Part shown: positions 14,749 through 22,859 of the stretch, piece by piece | How the letters are laid out: the number at the start of each line of letters is the position of its first letter | Position numbering within the stretch: the stretch's first letter is position 1 | Virus record (IMG/VR): IMGVR_UViG_3300043449_000769 | Coordinates: 1-49,992 of that record | Reading direction: 5' to 3' (one strand) | Length of the DNA: 49,992 bases | Origin: a virus | Translations under genes and position numbers: made by a program | The notes under the pieces: generated by a model | The model's database searches: none | Told to the model about the DNA's origin: nothing | Seen by the model: the letters and a program-made list of their open reading frames with translations, nothing else

Positions 14749-15060
14749 GTGAGCAGCAGATTTGCGTCAGCCCGGATCGCTATCGCCGAGTGCGATATAT
14801 GCGGCTTCCGGTACAAGTTGAAAGAACTACGAAGCCTTATCGTGAAGGGGAAAGACACCAACATAAAAGCCTGCTTTGAGTGTTGGAATCCCGATCACCC
14901 ACAGTTACACTTGGGCGAACAACCGATTTACGATCCGCAAGCGGTGCGTAACCCAAGGCCGGACTTCACGGGGTACCCCGAAAGCCGGGCAAGAATACAG
15001 CCTGTGTTGTCGATTACCGGCACAGGATTCATCGGTAATGTCCGCATAGTTATCACTTAG
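14749..15060 (+). CDS. Small zinc-ribbon-type protein
   Basis: A 103-residue protein from a GTG start 2 bases after the previous stop, with GAGGAGA upstream. Two Cys pairs (CDIC and CFEC), about 28 residues apart and followed by 'WNPDHPQLHLG', suggest a zinc ribbon with possible His ligands. The C-terminal 40 residues are Pro-rich and end in short beta strands. It lies in the connector block and probably belongs to the virion neck. Function otherwise unknown. Confidence 0.7.
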   Translation: MSSRFASARIAIAECDICGFRYKLKELRSLIVKGKDTNIKACFECWNPDHPQLHLGEQPIYDPQAVRNPRPDFTGYPESRARIQPVLSITGTGFIGNVRIVIT

Positions 15061-15069
15061 GAGTGATGT

Positions 15070-15294
15070 ATGAAAGGCAAAACAGGCAAGAATTACCTCA
15101 GCGGCGGCGACGTTAAGCAGGTCAAAGGCATCGCTGACAAAGCAGTCAAAGGCCACGAGAAGTCGATGCACGCCAAAGGCTTTGCCAAAGGTGGCAAGAC
15201 CAACGCCAACATGAAGAAGATGGGCCGCGGTATGGCGAAAGTAGCCAACCAGAAAGTCTCCTCGTTCAAGAAGTCCAGTATGGGTAAACCATAG
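15070..15294 (+). CDS. Lys/Gly-rich small protein with KGG motif (4)
   Basis: A 74-residue, very basic protein after TTAGGAG. It has Gly/Lys-rich ends and the motif GFAKGGKTNANM in the middle, similar to the FAKGGSV motif of the 12523 and 12752 products. No acidic surface, membrane segment or catalytic residues. It may bind nucleic acid or an acidic partner; function unknown. Confidence 0.65.
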   Translation: MKGKTGKNYLSGGDVKQVKGIADKAVKGHEKSMHAKGFAKGGKTNANMKKMGRGMAKVANQKVSSFKKSSMGKP

Positions 15295-15304
15295 GAGCAC
15301 GACC

Positions 15305-15529
15305 ATGGCTAAGAACAATCTCCCGGCCTCGAGCTACGCCAAGCCCCATACCATGTCTGGTGGCAGAGTGACGATCAGCACCGGCACTTCTGCAACGGCC
15401 AACGACGTCAACATGTCGGTGGGGAACATCACCCGCGAAGCGCAGCCGGGCACCAAAACCTCGGGCCTCAAAATGCGCGGCGTCGGTGCTGCCATCAAAG
15501 GCACTATGTCTCGTGGCCCAATGGGTTAA
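15305..15529 (+). CDS. Small Gly/Thr/Ser-rich protein, unknown
   Basis: A 74-residue protein after AGGAGCACGACC, poor in hydrophobic residues and probably extended or disordered. 'GRVTISTGTSATANDVNMS' may be a short beta hairpin, and the end is basic and Gly/Met-rich. It lies between the KGG protein and an adaptor gene with only 10- and 3-base gaps. Function not recognised. Confidence 0.6.
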   Translation: MAKNNLPASSYAKPHTMSGGRVTISTGTSATANDVNMSVGNITREAQPGTKTSGLKMRGVGAAIKGTMSRGPMG

Positions 15530-15532
15530 GCG

Positions 15533-16162
15533 ATGAACTACACGGAGCTGACAGCCAACATTCAAACCATCTGTGAAAACACATTTGGGGCGACAGAGTT
15601 GGCGATGTTCACCCAACAGGCGGAGCAGAAAATTTACGCTACTGTCGAGCTTCCCGCGCTTCGGAAGAACCAAACCGGGACGGTAACGGCAAACAACAGT
15701 TACCTGACTATGCCTACGGGCATGTTGTACGTGTATTCGCTTGCGGTCATTGACGCTACTGGGGAATACCACTTCCTGCTAAACAAAGACGTTAACTTCA
15801 TCCGCGAAGCCTACCCAACGCCGACGAGCACGGGGATTCCTCAGCACTATGGGGTTTTTGACCAGAATACGTTCATACTGGGGCCAAGGCCCAACTCCAA
15901 TTACGCTGTTGAGATGCACTTTGGGTACTACCCTGAGTCCATTGTGACAGCGGGCACTACATGGCTTGGAGAGGAGTTTGACTCCGCCCTGTTGAACGGT
16001 GCGTTGGTCGAAGCCATTCGGTTTATGAAAGGCGAGCCGGACCTTGTCGCTCTCTACGAGAAGATGTATGTGCAAGCCATTGCCTTGTTGAAAAATCTGG
16101 GGGATGGCAAACTGCGTCAGGATATGTATCGTGATGGCCAAGTCAAAGTGAGGGTGGGTTGA
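15533..16162 (+). CDS. Phage adaptor/neck protein
   Basis: A 209-residue protein starting 'NYTELTANIQTICENTFG', the usual opening of phage adaptor proteins. It then has 'MFTQQAEQKIYATVELPALRK', a beta region with 'LTMPTGMLYVYSLAVID', and a C-terminal helical part ('LNGALVEAIRFMKGEPDLVALY'). Adaptors of this type form a ring in the neck or connector. Its stop overlaps the next start (TGATG). Confidence 0.72.
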   Translation: MNYTELTANIQTICENTFGATELAMFTQQAEQKIYATVELPALRKNQTGTVTANNSYLTMPTGMLYVYSLAVIDATGEYHFLLNKDVNFIREAYPTPTSTGIPQHYGVFDQNTFILGPRPNSNYAVEMHFGYYPESIVTAGTTWLGEEFDSALLNGALVEAIRFMKGEPDLVALYEKMYVQAIALLKNLGDGKLRQDMYRDGQVKVRVG

Positions 16163-16449
16163 TGTTCAGTATCGTAGCGGGCGCACAGCTAGGCAATATC
16201 AAAGCAAGAATGGTTTCTGGGCGCGGGTTTACCCCAGAAGAAGTTGCGGATATGGCGCTAGAGCAAATTATTCATATTGGTGTTTCGGCTAACCCAATAC
16301 TCCGCGATCAAGCGGAGGCGTACAAAGAACAGCTTCGTGCGGTGTTGGTGAGATACATGAAGCAGGCGGTTGCGTCACACAACACCACGTTGATGAACCG
16401 CTTTAATAACGCGGGGCACCCCGAACTTGTAAAATTACTGGAGATTTAA
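16162..16449 (+). CDS. Small helical protein, unknown
   Basis: 95 residues from ATG 16162; a TTG one codon upstream is less likely. Mostly helical, with 'GFTPEEVADMALEQIIHIG', 'DQAEAYKEQLRAVLVRYMKQA' and a basic C-terminal part. Coupled to the adaptor by overlapping stop and start. Small helical proteins at this place are often annotated only as hypothetical. Possible neck or assembly role; not demonstrable. Confidence 0.65.
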   Translation: MFSIVAGAQLGNIKARMVSGRGFTPEEVADMALEQIIHIGVSANPILRDQAEAYKEQLRAVLVRYMKQAVASHNTTLMNRFNNAGHPELVKLLEI

Positions 16450-16450
16450 C

Positions 16451-16906
16451 ATGCCTATTTCAATTACTACCGCAATGCCGACTAGTTTCAAAGTAGAAAT
16501 CCTGAAAGGGGTGCATGACTTTACCGTCACTACAGGGGATGTGTTCAAGGTAGCGTTGCTTAAAGCAACCGCGTCGGGCTCCCTCACTTTTGGTGCGGCT
16601 ACCACTAACTATTCGGATTTAGGTGCGGATCAGTTACCAACAGCGACGGGGTACACACAGACGGGTAATACGCTGGTAAGCGCTACGCCTGTCGCTGACG
16701 GCACTACTGCTATCTGTGATTTTGCTGACACCACATGGTCCTCAGCATCCTTCACTACCTGTGGCGGCTTGATTTACAACAGCACCGAGTCAGGTAAGGC
16801 TTGCGCAGTGTTGAGCTTTGGTGGTGACCAGACAGTGAGTTCCGGGGATTTCCAGATTCAATTTCCAGCCGCTGCAGCCGCGACCGCGATTATTAGAATA
16901 GCGTAA
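16451..16906 (+). CDS. Virion structural protein, beta-rich
   Basis: A 151-residue protein with 'MPTSFKVEILKGVHDFTVTTG' near the start, then alternating Thr/Ala/Val strands and 'SSGDFQIQFPAAAAATAIIRI' at the end. This is a common small structural protein of podo- and siphoviruses, placed beside tail-fibre genes. The exact part of the particle is unknown. Low charge and high Thr/Ala content support a surface or tail location. Confidence 0.7.
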   Translation: MPISITTAMPTSFKVEILKGVHDFTVTTGDVFKVALLKATASGSLTFGAATTNYSDLGADQLPTATGYTQTGNTLVSATPVADGTTAICDFADTTWSSASFTTCGGLIYNSTESGKACAVLSFGGDQTVSSGDFQIQFPAAAAATAIIRIA

Positions 16907-16922
16907 AAGGTAGGAGACTACC

Positions 16923-17699
16923 GTGAGTGGATGGGGCGAGCGCCCGTGGGGCTACAACCGATGGGGCGGGGAAGCTAGTACAATAGTTAACCTCGGTCCT
17001 GTTTGGGGGGCCGGTGGATGGGGAAACGGTGCGTGGGGCGATAACGGCGTTGCAGTACAAGGTACTGGCGCAGTAGGCACGGTTCTTTTTAGTATTGGCA
17101 CAAATGTTATACCTGTTGGCGTATCTGGCACAGGCGCAATAGGAACGGTAGTAACCGGAATTAACGACGCGGTTATACCCGTCGGAGTAGTAGGAACAGG
17201 TTCAGTAGGAAGTGTAGGGATCGGTGTAGCTCTTGTACCAACAGGTGTTTCTGGTACAGGGCAGATGGGTAATTTCACCGTCAACGTACACGAGATTATT
17301 ATTCCTATAGGCGTAGTAGGTGCGGGTGCATTAGGCACTGTTACCTTTAGTATAGGCACAGTAGTTAACGCTACTGGAATAAGCGGTACTGGAGGGGTGG
17401 GTACTGTAACCCCCGCCTACGATTGGACAGTAGTGGCAAGTGGAGTATCCGGCACAGGTGCTGTGTCCACAATAACTCCGATAGTACGTAAGGCCGTAAC
17501 GGGTGTAGCAGGAACTGGCGCGATAGGCACTGTTACTAATACCCGCAGCGCAAATGTTTTCCCTATAGGTGTCGCTGGCACAGGAACCGTAGGAACGATT
17601 ATAGTAGCTGGGTGGACCACGATTAACGATGGTCAGACCCCAAACTGGACAGGCGTAAACGATAGTCAGACCCCGAACTGGGTTGACATAGCAGCTTGA
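16923..17699 (+). CDS. Repeat-built fibre-like structural protein
   Basis: 258 residues from a GTG start preceded by TAGGAG. After a Trp/Gly-rich head ('SGWGERPWGYNRWGG', 'WGAGGWGNGAWGDNG') come nine copies of a degenerate unit, G-V-x-G-T-G-x-V-G-T-V, spaced about 18-30 residues. The end holds two copies of I/V-N-D-x-Q-T-P-N-W. Such Gly/Thr/Val repeats would build an elongated beta structure like a fibre shaft. Neighbouring fibre-like genes support a tail or fibre role. No enzymatic site. Confidence 0.7.
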   Translation: MSGWGERPWGYNRWGGEASTIVNLGPVWGAGGWGNGAWGDNGVAVQGTGAVGTVLFSIGTNVIPVGVSGTGAIGTVVTGINDAVIPVGVVGTGSVGSVGIGVALVPTGVSGTGQMGNFTVNVHEIIIPIGVVGAGALGTVTFSIGTVVNATGISGTGGVGTVTPAYDWTVVASGVSGTGAVSTITPIVRKAVTGVAGTGAIGTVTNTRSANVFPIGVAGTGTVGTIIVAGWTTINDGQTPNWTGVNDSQTPNWVDIAA

Positions 17700-17710
17700 G
17701 GACTTAAAAC

Positions 17711-18784
17711 ATGGCAACGTATGTAAATGACTTACGACTTAAAGAGATCACCACAGGCGATGAGTCAGGCACATGGGGCACCAGCACCAACACCAACCTG
17801 TCTCTGATCGCTGACGCTTTTAGCCTTGGCACCAAGCAGATGGCCGCTGACGCCAATGAAACCTTCACGATGCCGGATGCGACGGCGGACGGTACGCGCT
17901 CGCTGTACCTGAAGATTACCTCTGCGGTGTCCTTGACTGTAACGCGTACCGTTACACTTGGCCCGAACACGGTATCCAAGGTCTGGATCATTGAGAACGC
18001 CACGACCGGCAGTCAGTCAATTACGATTGCTCAGGGCTCTGGTGCTACCGTGACGATTGCCACCGGCACAAAGGCGATGATAGTCACTGATGGTGCAGGC
18101 GGCGGTGCGGCGGTGTTTAATGCCAACCCCACGGCAGCCACAAGCGGCACGGTGACAAGCGTAGCGGCGACAGTCCCTAGTCTTCTAAGCATTGCTGGCA
18201 GTCCGATTACGTCCTCTGGCACATTGGCGTTTACTTATTCTGGCACTGCACTCCCGGTAGCGAATGGCGGCACAGGCATAACGTCTTTTGGTTCAGGGGT
18301 GGCTACGTGGTTAGGCACACCATCAAGCGCGAACCTACTAGCAGCAGTCACCGATGAAACGGGCACAGGTGCTCTGGTATTTGCAACAAGCCCTACGCTG
18401 GTTACTCCGGTACTTGGCACACCATCTTCAGGCACGTTGTCAGGCTGTACTGTAGACGGCACAAACTCTGTAGGCTTTAAGAACCTTCCAGCAGTCGGAA
18501 CCAAGACGGCGAGCTACACACTAGCAGTGGGCGATGTTGGTAAGTACGTTCAACTAGGCGCAAGCGGCGCGATCGTTATCCCAGACGCGACCTTTTCTGA
18601 AGGGAACGCAATTACCCTGTTCAACAACACAGGCTCTACTGCGACCATCACTTGCAGCATCACCACAGCGTACATCGCAGGGACTTTCACTGACAAGGCG
18701 ACCATGACCCTTGCTGCTGCGGGTGTTGCGACTATCCTCTTCATATCCGGCACAGTGTGTGTTGTTGCGGGGAATGTGACCTAA
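17711..18784 (+). CDS. Tail fibre-like structural protein
   Basis: A 357-residue Thr/Ser/Ala/Gly-rich, beta-type protein after TTGAGG. It opens 'ATYVNDLRLKEITTGDESG' with 'TWGTSTNTNLSLI', a typical N-terminal anchor of phage fibre/appendage proteins. The middle has 'GTALPVANGGTGITSFG' and 'GALVFATSPTLVTPVLGTPS', which are collar/shaft-like repeats seen in such proteins. The C-terminal part is a beta-rich tip. Its stop overlaps the next ATG (TAATG), linking it to the larger fibre gene. Confidence 0.78.
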   Translation: MATYVNDLRLKEITTGDESGTWGTSTNTNLSLIADAFSLGTKQMAADANETFTMPDATADGTRSLYLKITSAVSLTVTRTVTLGPNTVSKVWIIENATTGSQSITIAQGSGATVTIATGTKAMIVTDGAGGGAAVFNANPTAATSGTVTSVAATVPSLLSIAGSPITSSGTLAFTYSGTALPVANGGTGITSFGSGVATWLGTPSSANLLAAVTDETGTGALVFATSPTLVTPVLGTPSSGTLSGCTVDGTNSVGFKNLPAVGTKTASYTLAVGDVGKYVQLGASGAIVIPDATFSEGNAITLFNNTGSTATITCSITTAYIAGTFTDKATMTLAAAGVATILFISGTVCVVAGNVT

Positions 18785-20748
18785 TGGCAAATAATCAGCA
18801 GCTATTATTGGGTGAGGGCGCTGGAAGCGCTCCGGCGGTGTATATCGAGGATGTGTTCTCGACTTATTTGTATACGGGCAATGGCTCTACGCAGACGATT
18901 ACGAATAACATTGACCTGTCCACAAAGGGTGGGTTGACGTGGATCAAAGGTCGAACGCAAGCGTTTAATCATACCTTGGTTGACACAGTTCGAGGCGCAA
19001 CGAATTTACTGGTTTCTAACACAACCGATGCTCAAGCTACTCAAGCAAATTCATTAACCGCGTTTACTAGCACCGGGTTCTCTATTGGTGCAGGCTCTAT
19101 TGTTAACTACTCAGGTGACAACTTTGCCTCATGGACATTCCGCAAGCAGCCGAAGTTCTTTGATGTTGTGACGTATACGGGTACAGGCTCAAACACAACC
19201 ATTGCACACACTCTGGGCGCAGTTCCGGGCTGCATCATTGTCAAGCGCACAGACACATCAGCAGCTTGGGCTGTCTACCACAGAAGCCTAGCCAATACCC
19301 AGTACCTTGTTTTGAACGACACAGCCGCAGCAGCCACTGGTGCAACTTGGTGGAACTCTACAACTCCAACATCCGCAGTCTTTAGCGTAGGCACTGACGC
19401 AAGTGTTAATGCCTCTGGTGGGACTTATGTCGCCTATATCTACGCCCATGACGCAGGCGGCTTTGGTCTGGCTGGTACGGACAATGTGATTTCGTGTGGG
19501 AGTTATACGGGAAATAATAGCGCCATAGGGCCAGAAGTTACGCTTGGGTATGAGCCTCAATGGGTTATGGTTAAGCAATCCAGCGCGGCTGGGCAGTATT
19601 GGAACATGATTGATGTCATGCGCGGATTTAATGTTTCTACCGGAGCGCAAACATTGGGGGCTAATGCTGCGGATATTGAATACACCAATGCTGCATTTGG
19701 TTCTGGCACTCCGATTATGTCGCCTACTGCAACAGGATTTCAGGTTCGCAGCGCACAGCCTGCAACAAACGCCTCTGGAGAAACCTACATCTACATCGCC
19801 ATCCGCCGTGGCCCGATGAAAGTGCCTACAGTGGGGACGAGTGTGTTCGACCCCGTAACTTACACTGGAGCTGGAGCAGGAACAACGTATACAACAAATT
19901 TTCCTGTTGATATGACACTTGTTAAATCAAGAACTACAGTAACTCAAACGGAAGCATGGGACAGATTGCGTGGTGGTTCTCAATATTTATTAACAGACTC
20001 CACTAATGCAGAAGCTAATTTTGGCTCACAACAATGGCTAGCAGATAGAATGACTAGCATTAAATGGAATGGTGGCGATGGTTATTCTAATACTTTGGCA
20101 ACAAACTATGTAACATGGAACTTTAAACGCGCCCCCGGCTTCTTTGATGAGGTTTGCTATACAGCTGTTTCACCGGCAGGCGCAAATGTAATAACGCATA
20201 ATTTAGGAGTAGCCCCAGAATTAGTAATTGCAAAAACAAGGTCAGCGTCCGCAAGAAATTGGGCTGTTGTTTGTTCTTACACAGGTTTTGGTAGCAGTAA
20301 TGGATATCGTTTAAATAGTGCTTCAGCGCAAGGTAATGATGGGCCATCAGCAGTATCGACTACAACTGTAACAATGGATATGCCATCAGACATTACTCAA
20401 GCAGGTGAAACACAAGTTGCCTACCTATTCGCCACCTGCGCTGGTGTTTCCAAAGTAGGTACATACACCGGCAACGGCTCAAGCCAAACAATCGCTTGCG
20501 GCTTCTCAGCAGGCTCGCGTTTCGTGCTCATCAAACGCACAGACTCAACGGGTGACTGGTACGTCTGGGACTCGGCCCGTGGAATTGTTGCAGGTAACGA
20601 CCCGCACCTAAGCCTGAACACCACTGCGGCTGAAGTCACCACAGACGACAGCGTAGACACCGACAACAGCGGGTTCATTGTGAATCAGGTCGCAGCAACA
20701 AACGTCAACGTGACTTCAGCCACCTACATCTTCCTTGCAATCGCGTAG
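18784..20748 (+). CDS. Large modular tail fibre / receptor-binding candidate
   Basis: 654 residues from ATG 18784. It is built of repeated modules that begin 'YTGNG...TI' or 'YTGTG...TI' and continue with 'P..V.VKR' and a Trp-rich turn ('WAVYHRS', 'WYVWDSARG'), ending with 'YLFA' or 'YIYAHDA'. At least four or five modules can be seen. A receptor-binding or fibre role is likely from composition and context. The DNA changes character inside the gene: about 19870-20420 is AT-richer (for example 21 of 60 GC at 19981-20040) than the end (35 of 60 at 20521-20580). That suggests a swapped module. Confidence 0.72.
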   Translation: MANNQQLLLGEGAGSAPAVYIEDVFSTYLYTGNGSTQTITNNIDLSTKGGLTWIKGRTQAFNHTLVDTVRGATNLLVSNTTDAQATQANSLTAFTSTGFSIGAGSIVNYSGDNFASWTFRKQPKFFDVVTYTGTGSNTTIAHTLGAVPGCIIVKRTDTSAAWAVYHRSLANTQYLVLNDTAAAATGATWWNSTTPTSAVFSVGTDASVNASGGTYVAYIYAHDAGGFGLAGTDNVISCGSYTGNNSAIGPEVTLGYEPQWVMVKQSSAAGQYWNMIDVMRGFNVSTGAQTLGANAADIEYTNAAFGSGTPIMSPTATGFQVRSAQPATNASGETYIYIAIRRGPMKVPTVGTSVFDPVTYTGAGAGTTYTTNFPVDMTLVKSRTTVTQTEAWDRLRGGSQYLLTDSTNAEANFGSQQWLADRMTSIKWNGGDGYSNTLATNYVTWNFKRAPGFFDEVCYTAVSPAGANVITHNLGVAPELVIAKTRSASARNWAVVCSYTGFGSSNGYRLNSASAQGNDGPSAVSTTTVTMDMPSDITQAGETQVAYLFATCAGVSKVGTYTGNGSSQTIACGFSAGSRFVLIKRTDSTGDWYVWDSARGIVAGNDPHLSLNTTAAEVTTDDSVDTDNSGFIVNQVAATNVNVTSATYIFLAIA

Positions 20749-20756
20749 AGGTAATT

Positions 20757-21242
20757 ATGCAGATCAGAATTAGAGCAACAGGTCAGGTGCTGCTAGAGCA
20801 CGAATGGATCAAGTGGGTAGCAACGACTTACGCAAAGTCTATTAGCGCAATGACCGCAGACATATACGATAGGTTTGATTCTGACGCAGTGTTTGAAGGC
20901 CCACAGGCAACGGGTGGGACTGTGTATCAATACTCCCAGCGTGACGGCGTAGAGCAGCAGTCTGATGGCAAGTGGTACACCAAGTACATCCTTGGCCCTG
21001 TGTTCACTGACGGCGAGACTACAGCGGCAGAACAGGAAGCGGCTTACAAGGCGCAGAAAGATACTGAGCAGGCTGCAAGTGTACGAGCATCACGCACAGA
21101 GAAACTCAAGGACTGTGACTGGACTCAAATAAATGACAGCACAGCAGACAAAGCAGCTTGGGCTACTTATCGGCAAGCATTAAGAGACATCACAAAACAA
21201 GCAGGCTTTCCTTGGATTGTTGAGTGGCCCGTACAACCTTGA
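20757..21242 (+). CDS. Tail fibre assembly / tail assembly chaperone-like protein
   Basis: A 161-residue protein directly after the fibre gene (GAGG before the ATG). The C-terminal 50 residues ('LKDCDWTQINDSTADKAAWA', 'YRQALRDITKQ', 'GFPWIVEWP') match the characteristic block of phage tail assembly chaperone / fibre assembly proteins. The N-terminal part is beta-rich and may contact the fibre. Such proteins help trimerise or attach fibres. Confidence 0.78.
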   Translation: MQIRIRATGQVLLEHEWIKWVATTYAKSISAMTADIYDRFDSDAVFEGPQATGGTVYQYSQRDGVEQQSDGKWYTKYILGPVFTDGETTAAEQEAAYKAQKDTEQAASVRASRTEKLKDCDWTQINDSTADKAAWATYRQALRDITKQAGFPWIVEWPVQP

Positions 21243-21250
21243 GGTGATCC

Positions 21251-21505
21251 ATGCTCACCGACGAAACAGCATTATTACGCCAGATAATCCGCGAAGAGAT
21301 GAAGTCCGTCCTCAAGGAAATCGGCCTGCACGACGATGACGCTGGCAACGATGTACGCGACTTGCGTAGCTTAATCACTGATTGGCGCGGCATGAAGAAG
21401 GTCGTTTGGCAGACAGTTGCCCGTGCAGGTACGGTCTTTGTTTTGGGTCTGCTCATGTTGGGTGCGTGGGCTAAGTTTGGTGGTGGAGATGGAGGACAGC
21501 AATGA
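21251..21505 (+). CDS. Small membrane protein of the lysis cassette
   Basis: 84 residues: a charged helical N-terminus ('LRQIIREEMKSVLKEIG'), 'DLRSLITDWRGMKKVVWQTV', then one clear membrane segment near the C-terminus ('TVFVLGLLMLGAWAKFG') and a Gly-rich tail. It precedes two further membrane proteins and the endolysin, so a holin, pinholin or regulator role is possible. GAGG before the ATG. It ends in an ATGA overlap. Confidence 0.7.
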   Translation: MLTDETALLRQIIREEMKSVLKEIGLHDDDAGNDVRDLRSLITDWRGMKKVVWQTVARAGTVFVLGLLMLGAWAKFGGGDGGQQ

Positions 21506-21864
21506 GCGACGAGAATCCCGAACGTTACGAATCCGCAAAAGAAGTCGCAGGCAAAGCCATAGGCCAGTACGGCTTGATGTATATCACAGCTATTGTCTTG
21601 ATCGGTGTTGGCTCTAGTTATTTCCTCACTGAGTCCGCGATCACTGCTGTGATGACGATGGTCGGTGGCGCGTTGGTTGCACTGATCAACATGATGAACG
21701 GCATTGCCGGAACTCAAGAGAAACCTGACCGCCCAGAGTTTGAAGTGATCCAGCACTTGATTGCCAAGCTGGCTGAGAAAGAACCCCCGATGCGCGTGGA
21801 TGTGGAAGATGGCAAAGTGACTGTACGCAAGGGCGATGACATCACGACGATGAGGTCTGAATAA
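21502..21864 (+). CDS. Putative holin (two membrane segments)
   Basis: A 120-residue protein with two membrane segments, 'GLMYITAIVLIGVGSSYFL' and 'ITAVMTMVGGALVALINMM', followed by a charged cytoplasmic tail. Two-segment proteins next to an endolysin usually act as holins, which open the inner membrane at lysis. Coupled at both ends by overlap (ATGA and TAATG). It may work together with the neighbouring membrane proteins; which of the three is the true holin cannot be told. Confidence 0.6.
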   Translation: MSDENPERYESAKEVAGKAIGQYGLMYITAIVLIGVGSSYFLTESAITAVMTMVGGALVALINMMNGIAGTQEKPDRPEFEVIQHLIAKLAEKEPPMRVDVEDGKVTVRKGDDITTMRSE

Positions 21865-22358
21865 TGCTTACCCTACTGTCAACCATCGCCAGCTTCCTGA
21901 CTGGGGGCTTGCCAAAAATCCTCGACCTTTTCAAAGACCGGGGCGACAAAAAGCACGAGCTGGAGATGATGCGAATCTCCATCGAGCGTGAAACCCAAAT
22001 GGCCGAGCGCGGCTTCGTTGCACAACAGCGCATCGAGGAGATCAGGGCAGATGCCGCAGCGGCGCAGGCGATGACATCGGAAAGGCTGGCACTATATAAG
22101 CACGACACCGACATCGGCAAAGGCGCGAGCCAGTGGGTGATTGGTCTTCGCGCCTCGGTTCGTCCGGTCATCACTTACTGCATGTTCTTTATGCTGTGCG
22201 CCATCAACCTGTTTGGCTGCTGGTACGCCGTGAAGCAAGGCGTGCCTTTTGAAGAGACACTAAGCCTTCTGTGGGACGACGAGACGCAGGCGCTGTTTGC
22301 CTCGATCATTGCGTTTTGGTTCGGGTCGCAGGCGTTTGAAAGCCGTGCGCGTCGGTGA
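21864..22358 (+). CDS. 3TM-holin-like protein
   Basis: A 164-residue protein with an N-terminal amphipathic segment ('LLSTIASFLTGGLPKILDLF'), a long charged helix ('HELEMMRISIERETQMAERG'), then two C-terminal membrane segments ('VITYCMFFMLCAINLFGCWY' and 'ALFASIIAFWFGSQAF'). It resembles the 3TM holins described with gene transfer agents and phages, where it would permit release. The endolysin starts 14 bases before its stop, so lysis genes are tightly coupled. Confidence 0.68.
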   Translation: MLTLLSTIASFLTGGLPKILDLFKDRGDKKHELEMMRISIERETQMAERGFVAQQRIEEIRADAAAAQAMTSERLALYKHDTDIGKGASQWVIGLRASVRPVITYCMFFMLCAINLFGCWYAVKQGVPFEETLSLLWDDETQALFASIIAFWFGSQAFESRARR

Positions 22359-22824
22359 TGCAGGCAGGGCGCTAATCAAGCATTTCGAGGGCGTCCATCG
22401 TCGCCCTTACCTTTGCCCCGCGATCCTTTGGACCGTGGGTGTTGGACGAGTCCTCTACCCCGAGCAGAACAAGCTCAAGGTGCCGGAGCGGAAGCTGTAC
22501 CCCCTGAAGCCCGAACACGACCGAGAGTGGACCGATGAGGCAATTGATCTACTTTTTGATGCAGACCTGCTTAGGTTTGAGAGCGGTGTTCTGCGACATT
22601 GTCCTGATAGCGTTACTAGCCAAGGCCAGTTTGACGCCTTGGTTGCCTTCAGCTTTAATTGCGGCCTTGGTGCCCTTCAGGCTTCTACACTCCGTCGTCT
22701 TTACAATGCCGGGGATATAGCCGGTGCAGCGGATGAGTTCTTAAAGTGGAACAAGGGTGGGGGCAGGATATTACCGGGACTGACCCGGCGCAGGCTGGAA
22801 GAGCAAGCGCTGTTTTTGTCGTAG
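22345..22824 (+). CDS. Endolysin, GH24 lysozyme (Glu-Cys-Thr type)
   Basis: Muramidase that cuts peptidoglycan at lysis. From the GTG at 22345 the protein has 159 residues. A TTG at 22297 would overlap the holin by 62 bases and adds a non-conserved basic stretch. The family catalytic pattern Glu-x8-Asp/Cys-x5-Thr is met by E15, C24 and T30, with Cys in the middle position as in phage 21 and P1 lysozymes. Later 'SQGQFDALVAFSFNCGLGAL' and 'GLTRRRLEEQALF' are typical lysozyme segments. No signal peptide is visible, so it should depend on the upstream holin candidates. Confidence 0.88.
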   Translation: MRVGDAGRALIKHFEGVHRRPYLCPAILWTVGVGRVLYPEQNKLKVPERKLYPLKPEHDREWTDEAIDLLFDADLLRFESGVLRHCPDSVTSQGQFDALVAFSFNCGLGALQASTLRRLYNAGDIAGAADEFLKWNKGGGRILPGLTRRRLEEQALFLS

Positions 22825-22859
22825 TTGTGCCATAATACCCCCACAAAAGGGTCACCGTT

